A stretch of 64,000 bases of DNA, from contig JAGWUF010000002.1 of NCBI GenBank assembly GCA_028868545.1, forward strand, positions 62,001 through 126,000, written 5' to 3'. The position numbers were made by a program, and so were the translations under genes. Below are positions 38,946 to 53,281 of the stretch, piece after piece (the stretch's first letter is position 1; every line of letters starts with the position of its first letter). Below the pieces are notes generated by a model that saw only the letters and a program-made list of their open reading frames with translations, had not been told where the DNA came from and made no database searches. The DNA comes from Lysobacteraceae bacterium. Its GTDB lineage: Bacteria > Pseudomonadota > Gammaproteobacteria > Xanthomonadales > Xanthomonadaceae.

Positions 38946-39863
38946 TTACTGGATGTCCAACAGTTCCACATCGAAGGTCAAGGTGGCATTAGGCGGGATG
39001 TCGGCACCGGCGCCCTTCTCCCCGTATCCGAGACGGGCCGGAATCCAGAACCGGTACTTGGCGCCCACCGGCATCAGGCCGACGCCCTCGGACCAGCCCT
39101 TGATCACCTGATCCAGCCCGAACTCGGCCGGCTCCCCGCGATCATACGAGCTGTCGAACTTCTTGCCGTCCAGCAAGGTGCCCACATAGTTCACCTTGAC
39201 CCGCTGGCCCGGCTTCGGGCGCGGGCCATTGCCCTGCCGCAGCACCATGTACTGCAAGCCGCTGGGCGTGGCGAACACGCCCTTGACCTGCTTGTTGGCG
39301 GTCAGGAAGCTGTCCTCCTGCTTGCTGGCGGCCTGGGCGTCGGCCTCGCGCTTGGCCGCCTTGACGGCGGCCATGCGGTTGGAAAAAGCCACCCGTACCT
39401 GCGCCACTTCGGTGGCATCCAGCGCGGGCCTGGCCTCCGGGTTGGCCCCGTCCTTCACGCCGCGCATGAACATCGGCAGGTCGAATTCGGAATGGATGCT
39501 GGCCAGCGAGTGGCCGATATTGGTGCCCACCAGCAAACCGGCTTTCACATGATCCAGATTGACCGCCGGCTTGCCCGCCTTGCGCGCGGCGATGCTGTCC
39601 ATCAAGGCCTGCCGGGTGGGTTTCACATCTTTGTCGTCCAGCAGCGGCTTGCCATTGGTCATGCCGTTTTCCACGGCGCGTTGCAGTGCGGCCACATCCA
39701 GATCCTGATATCCCGGGCCGATCGACTTGCCCACGTCCAGACCAATCATGTAACCCACCTTGTCGCGATCACTGACTGGTGCCGCGTCTTGCGCAGCCAC
39801 GCTGGCCGAAGCCAGCAACACGGACAGCAATGCGCCCAGGACGCGCGGTGCGGATTTCATCAT
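38946..39863 (-). CDS. FKBP-type peptidyl-prolyl cis-trans isomerase, second paralog
   Basis: From MMKSAPRVLGALLSVLLASASVAAQ; VKVNYVGTLLDGKKFDSSYDRGEPAEFGLDQVIKGWSEGVGLMPVGAKYRFWIPARLGYGE. Confidence 0.93.
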   Translation of the reverse strand: MMKSAPRVLGALLSVLLASASVAAQDAAPVSDRDKVGYMIGLDVGKSIGPGYQDLDVAALQRAVENGMTNGKPLLDDKDVKPTRQALMDSIAARKAGKPAVNLDHVKAGLLVGTNIGHSLASIHSEFDLPMFMRGVKDGANPEARPALDATEVAQVRVAFSNRMAAVKAAKREADAQAASKQEDSFLTANKQVKGVFATPSGLQYMVLRQGNGPRPKPGQRVKVNYVGTLLDGKKFDSSYDRGEPAEFGLDQVIKGWSEGVGLMPVGAKYRFWIPARLGYGEKGAGADIPPNATLTFDVELLDIQ

Positions 39864-40034
39864 GCCTTCTCCAGAGAACTCCCGCCGGCACGATGCCGAC
39901 GCGAGCACAAGCCTCGTATTGTCATGCCCACGTTGGCGCGGGGCAATCCTGTTGCACACATCGGCCCGCCCGCTGCGTTCAGATTCCGGTCGGCGGCGGC
40001 CCTTCCACCATGACTTCAGTTGGGTTGGCGGTTG

Positions 40035-40062
40035 TTGACAAGCAAAAACATAGTGTTATAGT
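40035..40062 (+). promoter_or_regulatory. Sigma70-type promoter of the GntR-ABC operon
   Basis: TTGACA (40035-40040), 16 nt spacer, TATAGT (40057-40062). Confidence 0.75.
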
Positions 40063-40074
40063 TTCCTACAACAC
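40053..40074. promoter_or_regulatory. Candidate GntR (YtrA-type) operator overlapping the -10 element
   Basis: GTGTTATAG-TTTC-CTACAACAC, 8/9 complementary arms. Lies upstream of a GntR-family gene in the same transcription unit. Confidence 0.65.
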
Positions 40075-40100
40075 CGAACACCCAGAGCAGGACGTTCACC

Positions 40101-40328
40101 ATGAACCGCAAGCTCCACAACTCCCTGATGGCCCTGACGACCAGTGGCGTGATGTTGCTCGTTGCCCTGTTTGCCAGCTTGCCGGCAACACCCGCTGCCC
40201 CGGGCGACAGCAGCAGCGTCGCCCAGACGGCAGCGGCGCCCCACAACCAGACGCTCCGCGGCCCCAGCCGCCGGACTCTCCAATCGGTACGGATGCCGTT
40301 TTTTTCCTTCTTCCTCCCGAAGGAGTAA
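40101..40328 (+). CDS. Small hypothetical membrane/secreted protein leading the GntR-ABC operon
   Basis: 75 aa with one hydrophobic segment (MNRKLHNSLMALTTSGVMLLVALFASLPATPAAP). It sits between the promoter and the GntR gene, 3 nt before GntR. Confidence 0.6.
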   Translation: MNRKLHNSLMALTTSGVMLLVALFASLPATPAAPGDSSSVAQTAAAPHNQTLRGPSRRTLQSVRMPFFSFFLPKE

Positions 40329-40331
40329 GTC

Positions 40332-40703
40332 ATGTCAGTCATTGAATGGAGCGACGGCGCTCCAATTTACCGCCAGCTCAAGGAGCGCGTCGTGGCAATG
40401 ATGCTGGACGGCATCCTGAAGCCGGGCGATGCGCTGCCCTCGGTGCGCCAGGTGGCGGCCGAATACCAGCTCAACCCGATCACCGTCTCGCGCGCCTACC
40501 AGGAGCTCGCGGACGACCAACTTGTCGAAAAACGCAGGGGACTTGGCATGTACGTCACCGATGGCGCGAATGCGCGCCTGCTGCAAAGCGAACGCGAGCG
40601 TTTCCTGCGCGAAGAATGGCCGCTGATGCTGGAACGCATCCAGCGGCTGGGCCTGAAGATCGAGGAACTGCTGGATCCCGAGCAGAAATGGGGGCAGAAG
40701 TGA
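40332..40703 (+). CDS. GntR family transcriptional regulator (YtrA subfamily)
   Basis: 123 aa; PIYRQLKERVVAMMLDGILKPGDALPSVRQVAAEYQLNPITVSRAYQELADDQLVEKRRGLGMYV, short C-terminal domain. Confidence 0.93.
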   Translation: MSVIEWSDGAPIYRQLKERVVAMMLDGILKPGDALPSVRQVAAEYQLNPITVSRAYQELADDQLVEKRRGLGMYVTDGANARLLQSERERFLREEWPLMLERIQRLGLKIEELLDPEQKWGQK

Positions 40704-40711
40704 ACACCGCC

Positions 40712-41575
40712 ATGACCAACTCCGTCATCCAGGCCCGCGGCCTGCGCAAGGCCTACAAGAACAAGCTGGCGCTGGACAACACCACGTTCGACATCCCCGC
40801 CGGCCGCATCGTCGGTCTGATCGGCCCGAACGGCGCCGGCAAGACCACTGCGTTGAAAGCCATCCTCGGTCTGATCCCGTTCGAGGGCGACCTGAAAGTA
40901 CTGGGCAAGGATCCGCGCACCGAACGCGATGCCTTGATGAACGACGTCTGCTTCATCGCCGACGTGGCGGTGCTGCCGCGCTGGATCACGGTGGCGCAGG
41001 CGATCGAATTCGTCGCCGGCGTGCACCCGCGCTTCGACGCCGCCAAATGCCGGCGTTTCCTCGAAGGTACCCAGCTCAAGCCGGGCCTGAAGGTGCGCGA
41101 GATGTCCAAGGGCATGATCGTGCAGTTGCACCTGGCGCTGGTGATGGCCATCGACGCCCGCCTGCTGGTGCTGGACGAGCCCACCCTGGGCCTGGACATC
41201 CTCTACCGCAAGCAGTTCTACCAGCGCCTGCTGGAAGATTATTTCGACGAGGAAAAGACCATCATCATCACCACCCACCAGGTGGAAGAGGTGGAGCACA
41301 TCCTCACCGACGTGCTGTTCATCCGAGACGGCAGGATTTCGTTGACCGCCGAAATGGACACCCTTGGCCAGCGTTACGTGGAAGTGCTGGTCGATGCCGG
41401 CCAGCTGGATGCCGCACGCGCCTTGCAACCCATCGATGAGCGCAGCCTGCCGTTCGGCAAGACCGTGATGCTGTTCGACGGCGTGCCGCCAACGCAGTTG
41501 CAGGCGCTGGGGGAAACCCGCACGCCGGGTCTTGCCGATCTGTTCGTCGCCACCATGAAAGGAACCTACGCATGA
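40712..41575 (+). CDS. ABC transporter ATP-binding protein
   Basis: MTNSVIQARGLRKAYKNKLALDNTTFDIPAGRIVGLIGPNGAGKTTALKAILG...VLDEPTLGLDI. Alternative GTG start at 40700. Confidence 0.93.
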   Translation: MTNSVIQARGLRKAYKNKLALDNTTFDIPAGRIVGLIGPNGAGKTTALKAILGLIPFEGDLKVLGKDPRTERDALMNDVCFIADVAVLPRWITVAQAIEFVAGVHPRFDAAKCRRFLEGTQLKPGLKVREMSKGMIVQLHLALVMAIDARLLVLDEPTLGLDILYRKQFYQRLLEDYFDEEKTIIITTHQVEEVEHILTDVLFIRDGRISLTAEMDTLGQRYVEVLVDAGQLDAARALQPIDERSLPFGKTVMLFDGVPPTQLQALGETRTPGLADLFVATMKGTYA

Positions 41576-42624
41576 ACGCCATTTTCGAGACGGCCGAACG
41601 TGCTCCTGTCAAATCGGTCACCCCGCCCCATTCCACCCACAAGCTGAAGTTGCTGCTCAAGCGCGAGTTCTGGGAGCACAAGGGCGGGTTTTTCTGGGCG
41701 CCGATCTGGGCCGGCGCGATTTCGCTGCTGTTGACCCTGATGGGGCTGATCTTCGCCGAAGTGGGCCTGCGCAAGACCGTGTCCGAACGCGGCGGCATCA
41801 AGGTGGATGGCGAGTTCGTCCTCAACGGGCTGGATCTCAATGCCCTGAGCGCCCACATGAGTGCCGGCGACCTGGAAAAAATGGCCAGCGGTGTCACCAC
41901 CGCAACCGCCAGCGCCATGCTTTGGCCCATGCTGGTGCTGGGGTTCGTGGTGTTCTTCTACTGCCTGGGCAGCCTGTTCGACGAGCGCCAGACCCGCAGC
42001 GTGCTGTTCTGGAAGTCGCTGCCGGTCTCCGACCGCGACACGGTGCTGTCGAAAGCCCTGAGCGCACTGGTGGTGGCGCCGCTCATGGCGATGGCGGTAG
42101 GCATCGCCTGCATGATCGGTTTCCTGCTGGTTCTCAGCGTGTTCGTGTTGATCCACCACGGCAATCCGTTCACCCTGCTGTGGAGCCCCGCCAACTTGCT
42201 GGCCAATGCCGGGATGGTGGTTGCGGCCCTGCCCCTGTATGTCTTGTGGGCATTGCCCAGCGTGGGCTGGCTGATGCTGTGCTCGATGTGGGCCAGGAGC
42301 AAGCCCTTCCTGTGGGCGGTCATGATTCCGGTCTTCGCCGGCGTGTTCATCTCCTGGTTCGACCTGCTGGGCGCGTTCAACCTGGAAAGCAGCTGGTTCT
42401 GGAAGAACATCGTGGCGCATCTGCTGGGGGGCGTGTTCCCGGGCACCTGGGTGCAGGTGATGGACACCACCTTGCTCAAGCACACGGATGTCCCCAGCCA
42501 GATGGCCTTGCTGAAGTCGATGTACACGGTCCTGGGCACCCCGCAGCTATGGGTGGGTGCCGTGGCCGGCGTGGCGATGATCGCCGTCGCCATCCGCCTG
42601 CGCCGCTGGCGCGATGACAACTGA
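41572..42624 (+). CDS. ABC transporter permease
   Basis: 350 aa with about 6 hydrophobic segments. Overlaps the end of the ATPase gene. Confidence 0.88.
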   Translation: MNAIFETAERAPVKSVTPPHSTHKLKLLLKREFWEHKGGFFWAPIWAGAISLLLTLMGLIFAEVGLRKTVSERGGIKVDGEFVLNGLDLNALSAHMSAGDLEKMASGVTTATASAMLWPMLVLGFVVFFYCLGSLFDERQTRSVLFWKSLPVSDRDTVLSKALSALVVAPLMAMAVGIACMIGFLLVLSVFVLIHHGNPFTLLWSPANLLANAGMVVAALPLYVLWALPSVGWLMLCSMWARSKPFLWAVMIPVFAGVFISWFDLLGAFNLESSWFWKNIVAHLLGGVFPGTWVQVMDTTLLKHTDVPSQMALLKSMYTVLGTPQLWVGAVAGVAMIAVAIRLRRWRDDN

Positions 42625-42636
42625 AGAGGTGAACCC

Positions 42637-43320
42637 ATGAACATCCGCACCACCACCCTCGGTCTGCTGTGCTGCCTGCCCCTGCTGTCCTGCAGTCAAC
42701 CGGCAAGCCCGCCGCCGGCAACGTCAGCGACACCCGGCCCGGACACCGGCAAGGCCGACAAGGGTTTCATCGGCAAGCAGGTGGACAAGGCCCTGGCCGA
42801 AGCCCGCAAGGAACTGCGCGCCGGCAATCTCAGCCTCAACGGCGACATGCACATCAATGTCAACGGGCATGAAATCTCCAAACACACCGGCAAACTTCCG
42901 AAAGCTGAAATCAGCCCGAACGGCGACCTGCTGATCGAAGGCAAGCCCGTGGCCATCGATGCGGGCCAGCGCCGGCAATTGCTGGCCTACCGCGAGCAGA
43001 TCATCGGCATTGCCGAAGCCGGCATGGACATCGGCTCGCAAGGGGCGGACATCGCCGGCACCGCGCTGCAAGGCGTGGCCGGGGCGATCTTCGGCGGCGA
43101 GAAAGGACAGAAGGATTTTGAAGCCCGCATGGAGGCCGAGGGCAAGAAGGTGGAAGCCGAAGCCATGAAACTGTGCACCCGCCTGCCGGCGATGCTGGCC
43201 AGCCAGCAGGCCCTGGCCACGTCCCTGCCCGCCTTCCAACCCTATGCCACGATGACGCAGACCGAGATCGACAACTGCGGCAAGAAAGACAAGAAAGGCG
43301 TGGCGGTCACCAGCGAATAA
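42637..43320 (+). CDS. DUF2884/YggN-like lipoprotein
   Basis: 227 aa; MNIRTTTLGLLCCLPLLSCSQPASPPP lipobox; GNLSLNGDMHINVNGHEISKHTGKLPKAEISPNGDLLIEGK. Confidence 0.75.
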   Translation: MNIRTTTLGLLCCLPLLSCSQPASPPPATSATPGPDTGKADKGFIGKQVDKALAEARKELRAGNLSLNGDMHINVNGHEISKHTGKLPKAEISPNGDLLIEGKPVAIDAGQRRQLLAYREQIIGIAEAGMDIGSQGADIAGTALQGVAGAIFGGEKGQKDFEARMEAEGKKVEAEAMKLCTRLPAMLASQQALATSLPAFQPYATMTQTEIDNCGKKDKKGVAVTSE

Positions 43321-43342
43321 ACACCGGCCTTCCCCCGCGTCC

Positions 43343-43369
43343 CCGGGCCATGCGGGCATGGCCCGGTTT

Positions 43370-43376
<7 letters not shown>
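43343..43376 (+). terminator. Rho-independent terminator
   Basis: ccgggccatg-cggg-catggcccgg, perfect 10-bp stem followed by ttttcatttt. Confidence 0.85.
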
Positions 43377-46253
<2,877 letters not shown>

Positions 46254-46254
46254 G

Positions 46255-47190
46255 GTGCCGTATGGCCGCCAGGGAGTCCTCGTGGCGGCCATACTGGCGC
46301 TGGCGCTGGCGGCCTGCGCCTCGCGATCCGCACCGGCACTGGAGCGCACGGCCCCCGGCGCAACGAATGACGACGGCGTGCCGGCCTGCCCGGCCGACGC
46401 CAGCCCGATGGACGGCTGGAACGACCGCGCGCCACCGCGCAGGATCTTCGGCAACACCTACTACGTCGGCACCTGCGGCATCGCGGCCATCCTGGTGGTG
46501 GGCGATGCCGGCGCGATCCTGATCGACGGCGCGACCGACCGCGCACCCGCCGCGATCCTCGCCAACATCCGCGCGCTCGGCTTCGCCCCCCGCGACATCA
46601 ACCGGCTGCTCAACACCCACGAGCACATGGACCATGCCGGCGGACTGGCTGGCCTGCAGCGCGCCACCGGCGCCCCCGTGCTGGCCCGTGCCCCCGCGGT
46701 CGCCACCCTGCGCAGCGGCAAGCCAGGCCAAGACGACCCGCAGCTGGGCGATCTGACCGGCTTTCCGGCCGTGGCAGACGTGCGCACATTGATCGACGCC
46801 GAAACCGTCCGACTTGGCGACCTCGTACTGCAATCGCATGCAACCCCCGGCCACGCTCCCGGTGGCACCAGCTGGACCTGGCGGTCCTGCGAGGGCACAC
46901 GCTGCCTCGACATCGCCTACGTCGACAGTCACACCGCGCTGACCGACGGCCACTACCGCTTCGCCGACCACCCCGGCTACGTGGCCGCGTTCGAACGCAG
47001 CCTCGATACCGTCGCTGGCCTGCCCTGCGACCTGCTCCTCACCCCGCACCCTGCCGCCAGCAACCTGCTGGCGCGGCTCCATGGCGAGGCGCCGCTGGTC
47101 GATGCCGGCGCCTGCAAGGCCTTCTCCGCGAATGCGCGCACCAATCTCCGCGTGCGCCTGGCCAACGAACGCAAGGAACCGTCGCGATGA
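46255..47190 (+). CDS. Subclass B3 metallo-beta-lactamase-like protein, predicted lipoprotein
   Basis: Zn ligands NTHEHMDHAGG, HATPGHAPGGTSWTW and LLLTPHPAASN match B3 hallmarks. N-terminal VLVAAILALALAACASR lipobox. GTG start 1 nt after purB. Confidence 0.88.
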   Translation: MPYGRQGVLVAAILALALAACASRSAPALERTAPGATNDDGVPACPADASPMDGWNDRAPPRRIFGNTYYVGTCGIAAILVVGDAGAILIDGATDRAPAAILANIRALGFAPRDINRLLNTHEHMDHAGGLAGLQRATGAPVLARAPAVATLRSGKPGQDDPQLGDLTGFPAVADVRTLIDAETVRLGDLVLQSHATPGHAPGGTSWTWRSCEGTRCLDIAYVDSHTALTDGHYRFADHPGYVAAFERSLDTVAGLPCDLLLTPHPAASNLLARLHGEAPLVDAGACKAFSANARTNLRVRLANERKEPSR

Positions 47191-48398
47191 CCGACGCACG
47201 CCCCACGGCGACAGCCCCCATCGAGATCGACGCCGCCAGCGGCCCGTCTCCGCTGGGCATGCCGCCCGCGGCGTTCCTGCGCGACTACTGGCAGAAGCGC
47301 CCGCTGCTGATCCGCAACGCCTTTCCCGGTTTCGTCTCCCCGATCGAGCCGGAAGACCTTGCCGGCCTTGCCTGCGAGGACGGCGTGCTGGCCCGACTGA
47401 TCGAGCACGACAAGGCCGGCGACGGCTGGAAGCTGCGCCACGGGCCGTTCGCCGAGGACGATTTCCCCGGCCTGCCCGACCATGACTGGACTCTGCTGGT
47501 GCAGGACGTGGACAAGTGGGACGCCGACATCCGCGCCCTGCTGACCCATTTCGGCTTCCTGCCGCGCTGGCGGATCGACGACGTGATGGTCAGCTTCGCC
47601 GCCACCGGCGGCTCGGTGGGCGCGCACGTGGACCAGTACGACGTGTTCCTGCTGCAGGCCCACGGCCAGCGGCGCTGGCAGATCGACGCCTCGCCCAACC
47701 CGCCACTGGGCTTCCGCGACGATGTCGAACTCAAACTGCTGCGCGAATTCCACCCGACCCACGATTGGCTGCTGCAACCCGGCGACATGCTCTACCTGCC
47801 GCCGGGCGTGCCGCACCACGGGGTAGCGGAAAGCCCCTGCCTGACCTTTTCCGTGGGCATGCGCGCGCCGGCGGCGGCGGAGCTGCTGGGCGACTACGCC
47901 GACACCCTGGCCGCCGACGCGCCGGACGAACTGCGCTACGCCGATCCGGATCTGACCCTGCCGGGCGATGCCAGCGAGATCGACGAGGCCGCACTCCAGC
48001 GAGTGCACGCCGCCCTGGATCGGCTGCGGATGGACGATCCCGACCGCTTCGCCGACTGGTTCGGCAGCTTCATCACCACTTACCGCAGTGCCGTGCTGCC
48101 GGTTGCCGACGACAGCCCGCCACCGCGCGATACCGTGGAAGCCGCGCTGCACGCGGGTGCAGCACTGCTGCGCCACCCGTGGTCGCGAATGGCCTGGCGG
48201 CGCGGCAGCAGAGGCGACGCACTGCTGTACGTGGGTGGGCAAGCCCATGCCATGGCGGTGGACGATGCGCGCCGCCTGGCGGCGGCGGACGCCATCAACC
48301 AAACCCTGTACGCTGGGCTGGGCCCGTCCGCGCAGTGCACCGTGCATAGCCTGCTGGCAGCCGGCCACTATCAACTGGCACAGGAGGACGCGGCATGA
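47187..48398 (+). CDS. roxA: Cupin/JmjC-fold ribosomal protein L16 3-hydroxylase (RoxA/YcfD)
   Basis: FLRDYWQKRPLLIRNAFPGF...DDVMVSFAATGGSVGAHVDQYDVFLLQAHGQRRWQID...LYLPPGVPHHGVAE. Confidence 0.92.
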   Translation: MTDARPTATAPIEIDAASGPSPLGMPPAAFLRDYWQKRPLLIRNAFPGFVSPIEPEDLAGLACEDGVLARLIEHDKAGDGWKLRHGPFAEDDFPGLPDHDWTLLVQDVDKWDADIRALLTHFGFLPRWRIDDVMVSFAATGGSVGAHVDQYDVFLLQAHGQRRWQIDASPNPPLGFRDDVELKLLREFHPTHDWLLQPGDMLYLPPGVPHHGVAESPCLTFSVGMRAPAAAELLGDYADTLAADAPDELRYADPDLTLPGDASEIDEAALQRVHAALDRLRMDDPDRFADWFGSFITTYRSAVLPVADDSPPPRDTVEAALHAGAALLRHPWSRMAWRRGSRGDALLYVGGQAHAMAVDDARRLAAADAINQTLYAGLGPSAQCTVHSLLAAGHYQLAQEDAA

Positions 48399-48916
48399 GC
48401 GAGCAGACCGACGAACGGACCAGCCAGAACGCCCCGTCCGACCTCCTCCGCATCACCGACCACCCCGCTGCGGTGGCGGTGGCCAGCCAGATCATCGAAG
48501 CGGCTCGCCGCCGTGTGCTGATCCGCAGCCTGGATCTGGAAGCATGGTTGTATGACGATGCCAACGTGCTGGCCGCCTTGCGCAGCTTCGCCACTGCCGG
48601 CCGCGACGGGCAGGTGCTGGTGCTGCTGCACGACGCCGCCGCCCCGCAGGCTGCCCATGCCAAGTTGCTGGAGTTGGCGCAGCGCCTGCCCAGCGTGTTC
48701 CAGTTCCGCGAGGTCACCGACCCGGTCTATCGCGAAGACCGCAGCGCGCTGATCGCCAGCGACACCGGCGGCTACTACCACCGTACCCTGGGCGAGCGCG
48801 TGGAGGGCACCGCCAGCCTCGATGCCCGCGCCCGCGTGCGGCAGCTGCAACAGCGCTTCGACGAAATCTGGGAACGTTCGCGGGTGGTCAGCGAATACCG
48901 CGCATTGGGGATCTGA
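48395..48916 (+). CDS. Conserved hypothetical protein (PLD-like/DUF7931-like)
   Basis: 173 aa; ITDHPAAVAVASQIIEAARRRVLIRSLDLEAWLYDDANVLAALRSFATAGRDGQVLVLLHD. ATGA overlap with roxA. Confidence 0.7.
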   Translation: MSEQTDERTSQNAPSDLLRITDHPAAVAVASQIIEAARRRVLIRSLDLEAWLYDDANVLAALRSFATAGRDGQVLVLLHDAAAPQAAHAKLLELAQRLPSVFQFREVTDPVYREDRSALIASDTGGYYHRTLGERVEGTASLDARARVRQLQQRFDEIWERSRVVSEYRALGI

Positions 48917-49006
48917 ACCCCGGCTTCTGCCGCACCCGATTCTTGATCTGGGCCAAATCCCGACCGGCGGGCTGGGCTATAATTCGCGTTCGTTGCGGCA
49001 CCCATT

Positions 49007-49042
49007 CAGTTTTCCTGCTTCGCCCAGTTTTCTTGCTTCGCC
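49007..49042 (+). repeat. Two-copy 18-bp tandem repeat in the sucA leader
   Basis: cagttttcctgcttcgcc followed directly by cagttttcttgcttcgcc (17/18 identical). Confidence 0.85.
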
Positions 49043-49093
49043 CTGGCGAGGCAGCCCCCTCCCCTCCCCACCAGACAGGTTGCTAGCCACACC

Positions 49094-51928
<2,835 letters not shown>

Positions 51929-51959
51929 CCCATCCCCGCATATTCGACAGGACGCCCTC

Positions 51960-53150
51960 ATGGCCATTGAAGTCAAAGTCCCGGTTCTCCCCGAATCCGT
52001 CGCCGACGCCGTCATCGCAAGCTGGCACAAGAAGGCCGGCGATGCGGTCAAGCGCGACGAAAACCTGCTCGATCTGGAAACCGACAAGGTAGTGCTGGAA
52101 GTGCCCGCGCCGGTCGATGGCGTGCTGAAGGAAATCAAGTTCGAGTCCGGCGCCACCGTCACCAGCCAGCAGGTGATCGCGCTGATCGAGGAAGGCGCCG
52201 TCGCCGCCGCTGCGCCGGCCGCCCCCGCCGCGGAAGCACCGAAGGCCGCCGCACCCGCCGCTGCCGCCCCGGCCAAGGCCGCGCCCCCCGCTGTCGCTGC
52301 CGCCGACGTACCGCCGGGCGCGCGCTTCGCCGCCGCCACTTCCGGCGTGAACCCGGCCGACGTGGCCGGCACCGGCCGTCGCGGCATGGTCACCAAGGAA
52401 GACATCGTCAACTACGCCAGCGGCAAGACCGCCGGCGTGGGCGGCGGCGCGCGTCCGGAAGAGCGCGTGCCGATGACCCGCATGCGCGCCCGCATCGCCG
52501 AGCGCCTGATGCAGTCGAAGAACTCCATCGCCATGCTGACCTCGTTCAACGAGGTGAACCTGGGCAAAGTCATGGCCATGCGCAAGGAACTTGGCGAGCA
52601 GTTCGAGAAGGCCAACGGCATCAAGCTGGGCTTCATGAGCTTCTTCGCCAAGGCCGCCGCCAACGCGCTGCAGAAGTTCCCGGTCATCAACGCCTCGGTC
52701 GACGGCAACGACGTCATCTACCACGGCTACGCCGACATCAGCATCGCCGTCTCCACCGACAAGGGCCTGGTCACGCCGGTGCTGCGCAACGTCGAGCGGA
52801 TGGGCTTCGCCGAGATCGAGCAGGGCATCGCCGACTACGCCAGGAAGGCGCGTGACGGCAAGCTGGGGCTGGACGACCTGCAGGGCGGCACCTTCACGAT
52901 TACCAACGGCGGCACCTTCGGCTCGCTGATGTCCACCCCGATCGTCAACCCGCCGCAGTCGGCGATCCTCGGCATGCACACCATCAAGGAACGCGCCATC
53001 GTCGAGAACGGCCAGGTGATCGCCGCGCCGATGATGTACATCGCGCTGAGCTACGACCACCGCATCATCGACGGCAAGGACGCGGTGCTGTTCCTGGTCG
53101 ACATCAAGAACCAGCTGGAAAACCCACACCGCATGCTGCTGGGCATGTGA
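51960..53150 (+). CDS. sucB: 2-oxoglutarate dehydrogenase E2 (dihydrolipoyllysine succinyltransferase)
   Basis: [51 protein letters not shown] lipoyl domain; catalytic [18 protein letters not shown]. Confidence 0.96.
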   Translation: MAIEVKVPVLPESVADAVIASWHKKAGDAVKRDENLLDLETDKVVLEVPAPVDGVLKEIKFESGATVTSQQVIALIEEGAVAAAAPAAPAAEAPKAAAPAAAAPAKAAPPAVAAADVPPGARFAAATSGVNPADVAGTGRRGMVTKEDIVNYASGKTAGVGGGARPEERVPMTRMRARIAERLMQSKNSIAMLTSFNEVNLGKVMAMRKELGEQFEKANGIKLGFMSFFAKAAANALQKFPVINASVDGNDVIYHGYADISIAVSTDKGLVTPVLRNVERMGFAEIEQGIADYARKARDGKLGLDDLQGGTFTITNGGTFGSLMSTPIVNPPQSAILGMHTIKERAIVENGQVIAAPMMYIALSYDHRIIDGKDAVLFLVDIKNQLENPHRMLLGM

Positions 53151-53157
53151 CGTTTTT

Positions 53158-53260
53158 CCCCTTCCCCTTGAAGGGGAAGGTCGGGATGGGGATGGGTTCC
53201 CCATCGTCACTGCAAGGAACACCCCATCCCCACCCTAGCCCTCCCCTTGAAGGGGAGGGA
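53158..53260. repeat. REP-like inverted pair (BIME-type element) between sucB and lpdA
   Basis: Palindromes ccttccccttgaaggggaagg (53160-53180) and ccctccccttgaaggggaggg (53239-53259), with flanking gggatggggatggg / accccatccccaccc in inverted orientation. Confidence 0.85.
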
Positions 53261-53281
53261 ACCAGGAACAAGGACTACGCA

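Noticed and set aside
53158-53260. Possible short CRISPR-like repeat pair
   Set aside because: The repeats are inverted, palindromic and only two. There is no spacer periodicity and no cas genes, so REP/BIME fits better.
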